A stretch of DNA of 64,000 nt from NCBI RefSeq assembly GCF_000512205.2, contig NZ_CP006644.1:5663501-5727500 (forward strand). The letters run 5' to 3'. The notes under the pieces were generated by a model. The model worked only from the letters and a program-made list of their open reading frames with translations. It was not told where the DNA came from and did no database searches. This document shows, piece by piece, positions 38,411-44,975 of this stretch (within the stretch, counting starts at the first letter, position 1; each line of letters opens with the position of its first letter). This DNA comes from Sphingomonas sanxanigenens DSM 19645 = NX02. Its GTDB lineage: Bacteria; Pseudomonadota; Alphaproteobacteria; Sphingomonadales; Sphingomonadaceae. A program made the translations under genes and the position numbers.

Positions 38411-38782
38411 TCAGCTCGACGGATTGGACAGCGCGCGCGCTGCGCGTGCCGGGAAGCCGGCGGAGAGGAAGGAAGCGACCTCATCCTCCGGCGGGCGGCC
38501 GCGGCTGGTGCGCGCGATCACCGCGAAGCGGCGCAGCGCCTCCAGCCGGGGATCGGCCAGCGGATTGGCTGGTGCGAAGCCGAACAACCGTTCGACCAGC
38601 CGTCCGAAGAAGCCGCGCTCGCGCACGCTCCAGCGTGTGTCGAAAGCGGCAAGCGCAATCACGCGCTCTTCCAGCGCATCGAAGACGGGCTGATCGTCGG
38701 CCGCGGGTGCGGCTACCGGCGCGGTCGCCACCGCACGGGCGGCAGACGCGTACGACCAGTCGTCGAAGGCAACATATGCCAC
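38411..38782 (-). CDS. Unknown small protein heading the RND efflux operon
   Basis: A 123-residue protein I do not recognise. No signal peptide or membrane helix is visible. An Ala-rich N-terminal 30 residues lead to a likely helical region (FDALEERVIALAAF, ERGFFGRLVERLFGF, LEALRRFAVIARTS). It is the promoter-proximal gene, with its stop 3 bp before the adaptor start, and lies under the TetR-controlled promoter at 38848-38876. That position argues for a role linked to efflux, either sensing, assembly or an envelope-stress function; this is inference. Confidence 0.75.
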   Translation of the reverse strand: MAYVAFDDWSYASAARAVATAPVAAPAADDQPVFDALEERVIALAAFDTRWSVRERGFFGRLVERLFGFAPANPLADPRLEALRRFAVIARTSRGRPPEDEVASFLSAGFPARAARALSNPSS

Positions 38783-38847
38783 CGGACTACTCCCTGTTTG
38801 AAACTGTCTCTAAGCCGAATCAGATGTGACTGACCGGTACGTCCGCC

Positions 38848-38876
38848 TTAATATGTACCGATCGGTAACATGACAA
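38848..38876 (-). promoter_or_regulatory. Promoter of the RND operon with TetR operator in its spacer
   Basis: On the minus strand TTGTCA (38876-38871), a 17-bp spacer and TATTAA (38853-38848) form a good sigma-70 promoter. The spacer holds TACCGATCGGTA (38856-38867), a perfect 12-bp palindrome within GTACCGATCGGTAAC. The same 15-mer recurs with two changes in the divergent tetR promoter. Confidence 0.82.
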
Positions 38877-39044
38877 GCCTTTTCGTGCTGCGGGTGCGAA
38901 CGAAACCCCGATAGAAAAGCTTCATCGGTAGCAAGCTGCGGCGCATTTGCGCGGCTAAGCCACGGATTGATCCGGGAAAAGCTCGGCTTGTCGCTCGCGT
39001 GCGGAACCGGCCGTCATCCTTGCGGTTCACCAAGTGTCAACTAT

Positions 39045-39073
39045 TTGCAACGTAAGTACCGATCTGTTACATC
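39045..39073 (+). promoter_or_regulatory. Promoter of tetR with second operator copy in its spacer
   Basis: TTGCAA (39045-39050), 17 bp, TACATC (39068-39073). The sequence GTACCGATCTGTTAC at 39056-39070 matches the operator in the RND promoter at 13 of 15 bases and fills the spacer end and the -10 start. About 30 bp remain before the tetR start. Confidence 0.75.
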
Positions 39074-39102
39074 GGATTCGAAATTAGGATGCCATTTGTG
39101 AA

Positions 39103-39726
39103 ATGAAGACGGGGACCAAGGCGGGCGCGCCGAAGGACGGATGCTGCGAAGCGCCGCGCAAGGCGGCGGGCGAGCGCATCTTCGATGTCGCCCGAGACCT
39201 TTTCTATAAACGCGGGATCCGCGCCGTCGGGGTCGATGAGATCGTCGGCCAGGCCGGGGTGACCAAGCCCAGCCTCTATCGAAGCTACGAATCGAAGGAT
39301 GCTCTCGTCGCCGCCTGCCTCGAAAGCTTTCGCGACGACAAGGACCTTAAGGTCGATGCGGTGATCGCGGCAGCCGGAGACGATCCGCGCAGCCAGCTCC
39401 GCGCGGTGATCCAGCTTTACGCCGCCGACATGATGGCGCCCGATTTTCGGGGCTGCCCCATGTCCAACACCGCGGTCGAGTTCCCCGAGGCTCACCCGGC
39501 GCGCGCGGTGCTCGAAGACTGCAAGATCGGGTTCCGCGACCGGCTGGTCGGCATCACCCGCCAGATGAGCGTGCGCGAGCCGGAGGCGCTGGCCGACGGC
39601 ATATTGATGCTCATCGAGGGCGCCTACAGCACGCACCACATCTTCGGATCGCAGGGCCCCTGCCAGGCGCTGGTCCGTGCCGCCGACGCGCTCATCGAGG
39701 CGTATACGCCGATCCGTACGGCGTAA
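39103..39726 (+). CDS. TetR-family transcriptional repressor of the efflux operon
   Basis: A 207-residue TetR regulator. The N-terminal DNA-binding domain (about 20-65) reads ERIFDVARDLFYKRGIRAVGVDEIVGQAGVTKPSLYRSYESKDAL; the C-terminal domain carries two notable Cys (RGCPMSN, LEDCK) and another near the end. It is divergent from the RND operon across a 320-bp gap that contains two copies of one palindromic site, each inside a promoter spacer, so it very likely represses both itself and the pump. Its ligand is unknown, probably a pump substrate. I see no further gene in that gap. Confidence 0.93.
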   Translation: MKTGTKAGAPKDGCCEAPRKAAGERIFDVARDLFYKRGIRAVGVDEIVGQAGVTKPSLYRSYESKDALVAACLESFRDDKDLKVDAVIAAAGDDPRSQLRAVIQLYAADMMAPDFRGCPMSNTAVEFPEAHPARAVLEDCKIGFRDRLVGITRQMSVREPEALADGILMLIEGAYSTHHIFGSQGPCQALVRAADALIEAYTPIRTA

Positions 39727-39751
39727 ACCGCCGCTCCGCGGCACGGGCGGT

Positions 39752-40270
39752 TCAGCCGAGCAGCGTGCGCACCTTCGCCTCGCTTTCTTCGTGCGTCACC
39801 CAGAAATTGCGCGGGGTACGCCCCGCGACGACATCCTCCATGATCGCCAGATGGCTGGTCCAGCCGCCCGAAACGTCGCGCATCGCGTCGAGATTCGGCA
39901 GCCGACTGTGGGTCAGGGTGAGCCGGGTGCCGCCGGCATGCGGTGCGAGCTCGAAGGTGACGATCGATCCGTCGCCCCAATCGTGCCGGAGCAGGTGCGG
40001 CGGCTCGATGTCGATGATGGTCATCTCGCCGCGATGGCCGATCGCACCCTTGTGGCGCTCGGGCACCGCGCCGGGTTCGGGCGAGAGCGTGTTGTGATCG
40101 AACACGCAGATGATCCGCCCGCCCGGCCGCGGATCGACCGCGCCGGCGGCAAACCATTTCGCGCGCTTCCCGGGATCGACCAGCCAGGTCCACACCTGCT
40201 CGACCGGTGCCGCGAGGACGCGGACGATGCGGACGGTGTCGTCGGACAGTTTCTCGGCGAAAGCGCTCAT
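39752..40270 (-). CDS. SRPBCC/AHSA1 domain protein
   Basis: A 172-residue START-like (Activator of Hsp90 ATPase homologue 1) protein. Typical is the opening RVLAAPVEQVWTWLVDPGKRAKWFAAG and the central GEMTIIDIEPPHLLRHDWGDGSIVTFEL; this fold binds hydrophobic ligands. It is third in an ArsR-VOC-SRPBCC operon and overlaps the VOC stop by 4 bases. ArsR regulators paired with AHSA1 proteins are frequent in proteobacteria, but their ligands are generally unknown. Confidence 0.9.
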   Translation of the reverse strand: MSAFAEKLSDDTVRIVRVLAAPVEQVWTWLVDPGKRAKWFAAGAVDPRPGGRIICVFDHNTLSPEPGAVPERHKGAIGHRGEMTIIDIEPPHLLRHDWGDGSIVTFELAPHAGGTRLTLTHSRLPNLDAMRDVSGGWTSHLAIMEDVVAGRTPRNFWVTHEESEAKVRTLLG

Positions 40271-40665
40271 CCTTTGGGCTCCTCGTACAGCATGATCCAG
40301 TTGCCGCAGCCATCGTCGAAGGTGGCGACGGTGGGCATCGCCGCATCGCCCTGCGACGGCGGCGCCTTGAAGGTCACGCCGGCGGCGGTCAGCCGGGCGT
40401 GGTCGGCGTGGATGTCCGCGGTTGCGAAGGCGGTCAGCGGCACGCCATTGGCCTTGAGCGCGCGCTGATAGTCCCTGGCGAAGTCGAAGCCCGCCGGTTC
40501 GAGCGTGATCTGCGCGCCATCCTCATCCTCGGGCGAGGCGAGCGTGATCCAGCGCGCGCTGCCGGCGGGACTGTCGGTCTTGACGACGAAACCCAGCACG
40601 TCGCGATAGAAGGCGATCGCCTTTTCCTGATCCTCGACGATGATCGACGACAATGTGATCCTCAT
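40267..40665 (-). CDS. VOC (glyoxalase/bleomycin resistance/dioxygenase) superfamily protein
   Basis: A 132-residue vicinal-oxygen-chelate protein with two beta-alpha-beta-beta-beta modules: SSIIVEDQEKAIAFYRDVLGF in the first and VATFDDGCGNWIMLYEEP in the second, where metal ligands normally lie. The start ATG at 40665 overlaps the arsR stop by 4 bases. It may be a lyase, dioxygenase or binding protein; the sequence alone does not say which. Confidence 0.9.
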   Translation of the reverse strand: MRITLSSIIVEDQEKAIAFYRDVLGFVVKTDSPAGSARWITLASPEDEDGAQITLEPAGFDFARDYQRALKANGVPLTAFATADIHADHARLTAAGVTFKAPPSQGDAAMPTVATFDDGCGNWIMLYEEPKG

Positions 40666-40997
40666 GCTTCGTCTCCTGTCGCGTGTTCGGCCTTGATGAG
40701 CGCTTCGAGCAGATCGAGCCGGTTGTTCCAGAAATGCTCCCACTGGCGCAGCCATGCCTCCGCCTCGGCGAGCGGCGCCGGGGCGAGCGCGAGGCGGTGG
40801 ACGCGGCCCTCGACGCGGCGCGTCACCAGCCCGGCGCGCTCCAGCATGCGGACATGCTTGGAGGCGCCTTCGAAGCTGATGGCGAAGGGCTGGGCGAGTT
40901 GGCCGATCGAGCGTTCGCCGAGCGCGAGGTTCGCCAGCATCGCGCGGCGGGTGGGGTCGGCAAGCGCCTTGAAGGTCGCGTCGAGTCGTTCAACCAT
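40662..40997 (-). CDS. ArsR/SmtB-family winged-helix repressor
   Basis: A 111-residue ArsR-type regulator (LDATFKALADPTRRAMLANLALGERSIGQLAQPFAISFEGASKHVRMLERAGLVTRRVEGR). There is no metal-binding Cys motif, so it is not a classical metal sensor. It opens the ArsR-VOC-SRPBCC operon. The ATG at 40997 lies within one palindrome and about one base from the predicted transcription start, which suggests a leaderless mRNA. Two 18-bp sites nearly identical to each other flank the promoter and imply strong autorepression. Confidence 0.92.
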   Translation of the reverse strand: MVERLDATFKALADPTRRAMLANLALGERSIGQLAQPFAISFEGASKHVRMLERAGLVTRRVEGRVHRLALAPAPLAEAEAWLRQWEHFWNNRLDLLEALIKAEHATGDEA

Positions 40998-41006
40998 AGG
41001 GTTGAA
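40989..41006 (-). promoter_or_regulatory. ArsR operator A, over the start codon and -10 end
   Basis: TTCAACCATAGGGTTGAA is a near-perfect palindrome (TTCAACC/GGTTGAA). It covers the arsR start codon (40997-40995) and the downstream edge of the -10 hexamer TATCTT (41010-41005). Confidence 0.8.
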
Positions 41007-41027
41007 GATAGACGCGACCCTCTTTTC

Positions 41028-41046
41028 GATCAACCATTCGGTTGAA
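41028..41046 (-). promoter_or_regulatory. ArsR operator B, over the -35 element
   Basis: ATCAACCATTCGGTTGAA (41029-41046) matches operator A at 15 of 18 bases, 40 bp away. It overlaps the -35 hexamer TTGATC (41033-41028), which is separated by 17 bp from the -10 TATCTT. Together the two sites bracket the whole promoter. Confidence 0.8.
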
Positions 41047-41049
41047 TGA

Positions 41050-42375
41050 TCAGTCTGCGAACAGCAGCACCGGCGTTTCGAGCAGCGTCTTGACGGCCTG
41101 GACGAAGCTCGCCGCATCCCACCCGTCGACGACGCGATGGTCGCAGCTGATCGACAGGTTCATCAGCTTGGCCGCGACGATCTCGCCGTCCCGGATCACC
41201 GGCCGCTCGACGATGCGGTTGGGGCCGATGATCGCGACCTCCGGGCGGTTGATCACCGGGGTCGTCGCGATGCCGCCGAGCGGGCCGAGCGAAGTGACGG
41301 TCAGCGTCGAGCCCGACAATTCTTCCGACCTGGCCTTGCCGCTGCGCGCGGCGTCGGCCAGGCGGAGGATGTCGCTGGCGAGCTGCCAGACATTCTTCGC
41401 CTGCGCGTCGCGGATCACCGGCACCATCAGCCCGGCATCGGTCTGCGTCGCCATGCCGAGATGCACCGCGCCGTGGCGGGTGACGACACCCGCCTCGTCG
41501 TCAAAACGCGCGTTGATCATCGGGAAGCGCGGCACTGCCCTGCAGATCGCGACGATCAGCAGCGGCAGCAAGGTCAGCTTCGGCCGGCTGCCGCGATTGT
41601 CGTTGAGGTCCGCGCGCATGTCTTCCAGCGCGGTGACGTCGATCTCCTCGACATAGGTAAAGTGGGGTATGGCGCGCTTCGATGCCGCCATATTCTCGGC
41701 GATGCGGCGGCGCAGGCCGATGACCTTGACGGTCTCGTCCGCTCGCGCGGCGCCGGCGGGATGCAGGCCCTGCGCGGCGCCGTTGTAGGTGAGATAGGCG
41801 TCGAGATCGGCATGGCGCACGCGATCGCCCTGCGCGGGCTTCACGTCGGCGAGGTCGATGCCGAGCCTATGCGCGCGATCGCGCACCGCGGGGGAGGCGA
41901 GGATCTTCTTCCGCTCCTGCTGCTCCCTCTCCCCTTCGGGAAGAGGGCCGGGGAGAGAGGCAGTGTCCGTGTGACGGATTTCGGGGGCGGCACCGCTCGC
42001 TTCGCCTCGCTCGGCTCCCCTCTCCCCGCCCTCTCCCCAAAGGGGAGAGGGTGCCGCCGCTTCCTCGACCTTCTCGACCGTCTCCGCGTCAGGCGTTTCG
42101 GCGGCGATCCGCTCGGCGACCTCGCCGGCTTCACCCTCCACCTCGATCACCACCAGCGCGGAGCCGATCGCGATCACATCGCCGACCTCGCCGCCGACCT
42201 GAACGACCTTGCCGGCCACCGGCGATTCCATCTCGACCGTCGCCTTGTCGGTCATCATGTCGCAGATCTGCTGGTCTTCGGTGACCAGGTCGCCCACCGC
42301 GACGTGCCACGCGACGATCTCCGCCTCGGAAATGCCTTCGCCGATATCCGGCAGCTTGAACGTGAACAGCGCCAT
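41050..42375 (-). CDS. bkdB: Branched-chain 2-oxoacid dehydrogenase E2 (dihydrolipoyl acyltransferase) with repeat-derived insert
   Basis: A 441-residue E2: one lipoyl domain (1-80, lipoylated Lys in MTDKATVEME), a linker, a peripheral subunit-binding domain (about 158-195, ILASPAVRDRAHRLGIDLADV), and a catalytic acyltransferase domain ending with SISCDHRVVDGWDAA, the active-site His-Asp signature. The linker contains PSPLWGEGGERGAERGEASG...SLPGPLPEGER (about 109-150), translated from a palindromic repeat at 41925-42051 without breaking the frame. It is encoded after E1alpha and E1beta, 112 bp from the latter. The assignment as branched-chain rather than pyruvate complex rests on the E1 sequences. 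Confidence 0.93.
   Translation of the reverse strand: MALFTFKLPDIGEGISEAEIVAWHVAVGDLVTEDQQICDMMTDKATVEMESPVAGKVVQVGGEVGDVIAIGSALVVIEVEGEAGEVAERIAAETPDAETVEKVEEAAAPSPLWGEGGERGAERGEASGAAPEIRHTDTASLPGPLPEGEREQQERKKILASPAVRDRAHRLGIDLADVKPAQGDRVRHADLDAYLTYNGAAQGLHPAGAARADETVKVIGLRRRIAENMAASKRAIPHFTYVEEIDVTALEDMRADLNDNRGSRPKLTLLPLLIVAICRAVPRFPMINARFDDEAGVVTRHGAVHLGMATQTDAGLMVPVIRDAQAKNVWQLASDILRLADAARSGKARSEELSGSTLTVTSLGPLGGIATTPVINRPEVAIIGPNRIVERPVIRDGEIVAAKLMNLSISCDHRVVDGWDAASFVQAVKTLLETPVLLFAD
41925..42051. repeat. Palindromic repeat element inside the bkdB reading frame
   Basis: Two hairpins, CCCTCTCCCC-AAA-GGGGAGAGGG (42029-42051, perfect 10-bp stem) and CCCTCTCCCC-TTC-GGGAAGAGGG (41925-41947, one mismatch), flank about 80 bp. 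The design resembles the intergenic REP-like doublet near lexA. Here it is translated as a Gly/Pro/Glu-rich linker between two E2 domains. Confidence 0.85.
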
Positions 42376-42386
42376 TACCCGTTGCT

Positions 42387-42460
42387 CCGTTCGTCCCGAG
42401 CGCAGTCGAGGGACATTGTGGCCGCGGAAATCGTGTCTCGACTACGCTCGACACGAACGG
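42387..42460. repeat. Nested inverted-repeat element between E1beta and E2 genes
   Basis: Outer arms CCGTTCGT (42387-42394) and ACGAACGG (42453-42460) enclose two inner hairpins, GTCCC...GGGAC around 42393-42414 and GTGTC...GACAC around 42433-42454, each containing CGA and TCG arms. This compact 74-bp element looks like a mobile-repeat type of sphingomonads. It fills most of the 112-bp gap. Confidence 0.8.
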
Positions 42461-42487
42461 TGGAGAGGAGAAAGCGGTTCATCGCGA

Positions 42488-43501
42488 TCAGTCCTTCAGG
42501 ATCTTCTTGAGCGCCTCGCCGATGCGGACCGGGCCGGGGAAATAGGCCCATTCGAGGCTGTGGGGATAAGGGGTGTCGAACCCGGTGACGCGCTCGATCG
42601 GCGCTTCGAGGTGGTAGAAGCAGCGCTCCTGCACCAGCGCCGAAAGCTCCGCGCCGAAGCCGGCGGTTCGCGTCGCCTCGTGGACGACCATGCACCGGCC
42701 GGTCTTCTTCACCGACTCCTCGATCGTCTCGATGTCGAGCGGCAGCAAGGTGCGCAGGTCGATGATCTCGGCGTCGACGCCCAGATCCTCGATCGTGCTC
42801 GCGACGACGTGGACCATCGTGCCGTAGCACAGGATCGTCACCGCCTCGCCGGGGCGGACGATCGCCGCCTTGCCGAGATCGATGCGGTAATAGCCCTCCG
42901 GCACCTCGCCCGCGGGGTGCGCCGACCAGTTCCGGGCCGGGCGGTCGTAATGGCCGTCGAACGGGCCGTTGTAGATGCGCTTGGGCTCGAAGAAGATCAC
43001 CGGATCATTGTCCTCGATCGCGGCGATCAGCAGCCCCTTGGCGTCATAGGGGGTGGAGGGAATGACGGTCTTCACGCCGGAGACATGGGTGAAGATGCCC
43101 TCGGGGCTCTGGCTGTGCGTCTGGCCGCCGAAGATGCCGCCGCCGAACGGCGAGCGCACCGTCATCGGCGCGATGAACTCGCCGGCGGAACGGTAGCGCA
43201 GCCGCGCCGCTTCCGAGACGAGCTGATCGAGCGCGGGATAGATATAGTCGGCGAACTGGATCTCCGGCACCGGGCGCAGGCCATAGGCGCCCATGCCCAC
43301 GGCCACGCCGATGATGCCGCATTCGGTGATCGGGGTATCGAACACGCGGGTCTTGCCATATTTGGCCTGCAGCCCCGCGGTGGCGCGGAACACGCCGCCG
43401 AAATAACCGACATCCTCGCCCATCACGACCACCGCGGGGTCGCGATCCATCATCACGTCCATCGCGCTGTTGATCGCCTGGATCATGTTCATCCGGCTCA
43501 T
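42488..43501 (-). CDS. bkdA2: Branched-chain 2-oxoacid dehydrogenase E1 beta subunit
   Basis: A 337-residue transketolase-like beta subunit. Typical: MNMIQAINSAMDVMMDRDPAVVVMGEDVGYFGGVFRAT, FDTPITECGIIGVAVGMGAYG (with the E1beta catalytic Glu region) and GGGIFGGQTHSQSPEGIF, a form characteristic of branched-chain E1beta. With E1alpha it decarboxylates 2-oxoacids from Val, Leu and Ile. The start overlaps the E1alpha stop by 4 bases. Confidence 0.95.
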   Translation of the reverse strand: MSRMNMIQAINSAMDVMMDRDPAVVVMGEDVGYFGGVFRATAGLQAKYGKTRVFDTPITECGIIGVAVGMGAYGLRPVPEIQFADYIYPALDQLVSEAARLRYRSAGEFIAPMTVRSPFGGGIFGGQTHSQSPEGIFTHVSGVKTVIPSTPYDAKGLLIAAIEDNDPVIFFEPKRIYNGPFDGHYDRPARNWSAHPAGEVPEGYYRIDLGKAAIVRPGEAVTILCYGTMVHVVASTIEDLGVDAEIIDLRTLLPLDIETIEESVKKTGRCMVVHEATRTAGFGAELSALVQERCFYHLEAPIERVTGFDTPYPHSLEWAYFPGPVRIGEALKKILKD

Positions 43502-44796
43502 TTGCGCGCCCCCGGCCGGCCGGCGACGTCATATTCGGACAGCATTTGCGCGCGCTGTTCCTCGAGGTGCCAGGGGATCTCCTCGAACACCCCCTCGAAC
43601 AAGGTTTCCATCGGCTGGTGCATGCCGTGGCCGAGCACGCCGTTCTTCTCGGCGGTGCGCGCCGCCGCCTTCACATATTCGGCGAGTTCGAGGTCCATCG
43701 CTGCGTGGCGCTCGTCGTCCCATTCGCCGAGCGCGATCAGATGCTGCTTGAGCCGCGCGATCGGATCGCCGAGCGGCCATTCGCTGCGTTCGTCGGCGGA
43801 ACGGTAGGCGCTGGGATCGTCGGAGGTGCTGTGGCCCTCGGCACGATAGGTGAAATGCTCGATCAATGTCGGGCCCTGGTTCGTGCGTGCGCGTTCCGCC
43901 GCCCATTCGGTCGCGGCATAGACCGCGAGCGCGTCATTGCCGTCCACGCGCAGGCCCGCGATGCCATAGCCGATCGCGCGCGCCGCGAAGGTGGTCGATT
44001 CGGCGCCGGCAAAGCCGGAAAAGCTGCTGATCGCCCACTGGTTGTTGACCACGTTCATGATCACCGGCGCGCGATAGACGCTGGCGAAGGTGCAGGCGGA
44101 ATGGAAATCGCCCTCGGCGGTGGATCCCTCGCCGCACCAGGTGGCCGCGATGCGGGTGTCGCCCTTCGCGGCCGACGCCATCGCCCAGCCCACCGCCTGC
44201 GGATATTGGGTGGTGAGATTGCCCGAGATCGAGAAGAAGCTCGCCTCGCGCACCGAATACATGATGGGCAGCTGCTTGCCCTGCAGCCGGTCGCCCCTGT
44301 TCGAATAGATCTGGTTCATCATGTCGACGATGTCCCAGTCGCGCGCGATCAGCAGGCCTTGCTGGCGATAGCTGGGGAAGCACATGTCGTCGGGCTGCAG
44401 CGCGAAGGCGGCGGCGACGGCCACCGCCTCCTCGCCGGTGCACTTCATGTAGAAGCTGGTCTTGCCCTGCCGCTGCGCGCGGAACATCCGCTCGTCGAAC
44501 GCGCGGGTCAGCGCCATCGCGCGCAGCATCGCGCGCAGGCGATCGGGCGTCAGCCGAGGATCCCAGGGGCCCACGGCCTGACCATTGTCGTCGAGTACCC
44601 GCACCATGGTATATGCGAGGTCGTGAAAACTGTCCGGTGCCGCATCGGCGGCGGGGCGGGGGGCGGTACCGGCGGCGGGGATGGCGAGGTCGCCGAAATC
44701 CACCGAATCGCCCGGGCGAAACCGGGGTTCGGGTACATGCAGCCGAAGCGGCGGCAGGTTGCGGCGGTCGGGCACGCCTTCCAAGGCTCTCTCCAA
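43498..44796 (-). CDS. bkdA1: Branched-chain 2-oxoacid dehydrogenase E1 alpha subunit
   Basis: A protein of up to 432 residues binding thiamine diphosphate. The ThDP motif runs GEGSTAEGDFHSACTFASVYRAPVIMNVVNNQWAIS, and the phosphorylation-loop-like YRAEGHSTSDDPSAYR follows. The N-terminal 65 residues include LHVPEPRFRPGDSVDF, typical of bacterial BkdA1. The start is uncertain: the longest frame begins with TTG at 44796; a TTG at 44784 has GGAGAG 4 bp upstream and a GTG lies at 44775. The three bkd genes run together; E3 (lpd) is not in the window. Confidence 0.93.
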   Translation of the reverse strand: MERALEGVPDRRNLPPLRLHVPEPRFRPGDSVDFGDLAIPAAGTAPRPAADAAPDSFHDLAYTMVRVLDDNGQAVGPWDPRLTPDRLRAMLRAMALTRAFDERMFRAQRQGKTSFYMKCTGEEAVAVAAAFALQPDDMCFPSYRQQGLLIARDWDIVDMMNQIYSNRGDRLQGKQLPIMYSVREASFFSISGNLTTQYPQAVGWAMASAAKGDTRIAATWCGEGSTAEGDFHSACTFASVYRAPVIMNVVNNQWAISSFSGFAGAESTTFAARAIGYGIAGLRVDGNDALAVYAATEWAAERARTNQGPTLIEHFTYRAEGHSTSDDPSAYRSADERSEWPLGDPIARLKQHLIALGEWDDERHAAMDLELAEYVKAAARTAEKNGVLGHGMHQPMETLFEGVFEEIPWHLEEQRAQMLSEYDVAGRPGARK

Positions 44797-44975
44797 TTTG
44801 CTGTTCTCGGGCCTTGTTATAAAATTTCAAAGGCGCTGGCGAGCCGCATTCGGGCGCGCGAATCCAGCCGGCCGGCAGGAGTCTCGTCATCGCATTGCAA
44901 TAAATGATGCTGCAGTGCATCATGAACGCAACCGAATCATTCCATCGTCGTTGCTGTGCTGCGGAGAACAGGTGG

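Noticed and set aside
38848-39033. A 61-codon minus-strand frame in the tetR-RND gap
   Set aside because: It covers promoter elements, has no ribosome-binding site and a composition typical of chance.
44904-44975. Upstream ATG (MMLQCIMNATESF...) as the start of the GT4 gene
   Set aside because: The extra 24 residues are Cys-rich and unlike the family, while the ATG at 44976 has a suitable GGAG.
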